The translations under genes were made by a program, and so were the position numbers. Positions 5,775 through 5,811 of a stretch of 5,811 nucleotides of DNA are shown piece by piece. The stretch lies in NCBI GenBank assembly GCA_023392035.1, contig JAEVZY010000291.1, positions 1-5,811 on the forward strand, given 5' to 3'. Each line of letters starts with the position of its first letter. The stretch's first letter is position 1. Source of the DNA: Pseudomonadota bacterium (lineage in GTDB: Bacteria > Pseudomonadota > Gammaproteobacteria > Burkholderiales > Burkholderiaceae_D). The notes below the pieces were generated by a model. It was not told where the DNA came from. It did not search any database and worked only from the letters and a program-made list of their open reading frames with translations.

Positions 5775-5811
5775 GCCGCAAGAGCGAAGTCGCACGGCGG
5801 CGTTTTCTTTG
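5771..5811 (+). CDS. Start of a twin-arginine-exported protein, likely molybdopterin oxidoreductase (3' end outside window)
   Basis: Only 13 codons are visible, reading MSRKSEVARRRFL. The ARRRFL segment fits the twin-arginine consensus (S/T)RRxFLK, so the product is probably exported folded to the periplasm with a cofactor. The ATG overlaps the cytochrome stop as ATGA, indicating translational coupling. Cytochrome b genes of this subgroup are commonly followed by a sulfite-oxidase-fold molybdopterin protein, which is the most likely identity, but nothing of the catalytic domain lies in the window. The Tat signal is seen; the enzyme identity is inferred from context. Confidence 0.6.
   Translation, partial: MSRKSEVARRRFL

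Overview
The window is GC-rich DNA (roughly 60-65% by eye) with dense coding and short intergenic gaps. Its gene content (an HMA2-type heavy-metal-domain protein, a CBS-less ClC channel, and a cytochrome b paired with a Tat-exported oxidoreductase) suits a Betaproteobacterium of the order Burkholderiales, perhaps an Oxalobacteraceae member of the Herbaspirillum type. The taxonomic guess rests on general similarity only. I see no mobile element, RNA gene, CRISPR array or phage gene.

Layout, left to right. (1) 2-1999 (+): the 3' part of a gene whose start lies upstream of the window. It fuses an AraC-type DNA-binding domain to a complete acetamidase/formamidase (FmdA/AmdA) domain. (2) 2048-2734 (+), 48 nt downstream: an HMA2-like protein with a histidine-rich linker and a hydrophobic, possibly membrane-inserted C-terminus. 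(3) 2782-4248 (+): a ClC-family chloride channel or H+/Cl- exchanger with all hallmark residues present. (4) 4287-4679 (-): a small VOC (glyoxalase-fold) protein lacking some of the usual metal ligands. It converges on clc through a perfect inverted repeat that spans the clc stop codon. (5) 4911-5774 (+): a b561-type cytochrome b subunit with four membrane helices. (6) 5771-5811 (+): the first 13 codons of a twin-arginine-exported protein, overlapping the cytochrome by ATGA.

The 231-nt divergent region between the VOC gene and the cytochrome gene is the regulatory centre of the window. It holds a good sigma70-like promoter for the VOC gene on the minus strand. Ahead of the cytochrome gene it holds an FNR/ANR-like box (9 of 10 consensus positions), a short near-perfect palindrome and a weaker promoter. 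This suggests that the cytochrome/Tat-oxidoreductase pair is oxygen-responsive.

The most unusual object is the AraC-amidase fusion, in which a transcription factor carries a whole catabolic enzyme at its C-terminus. It may be an enzyme that senses its own substrate and controls its own or neighbouring genes. The remaining genes look like ordinary chromosomal genes, each with one or two features worth checking.
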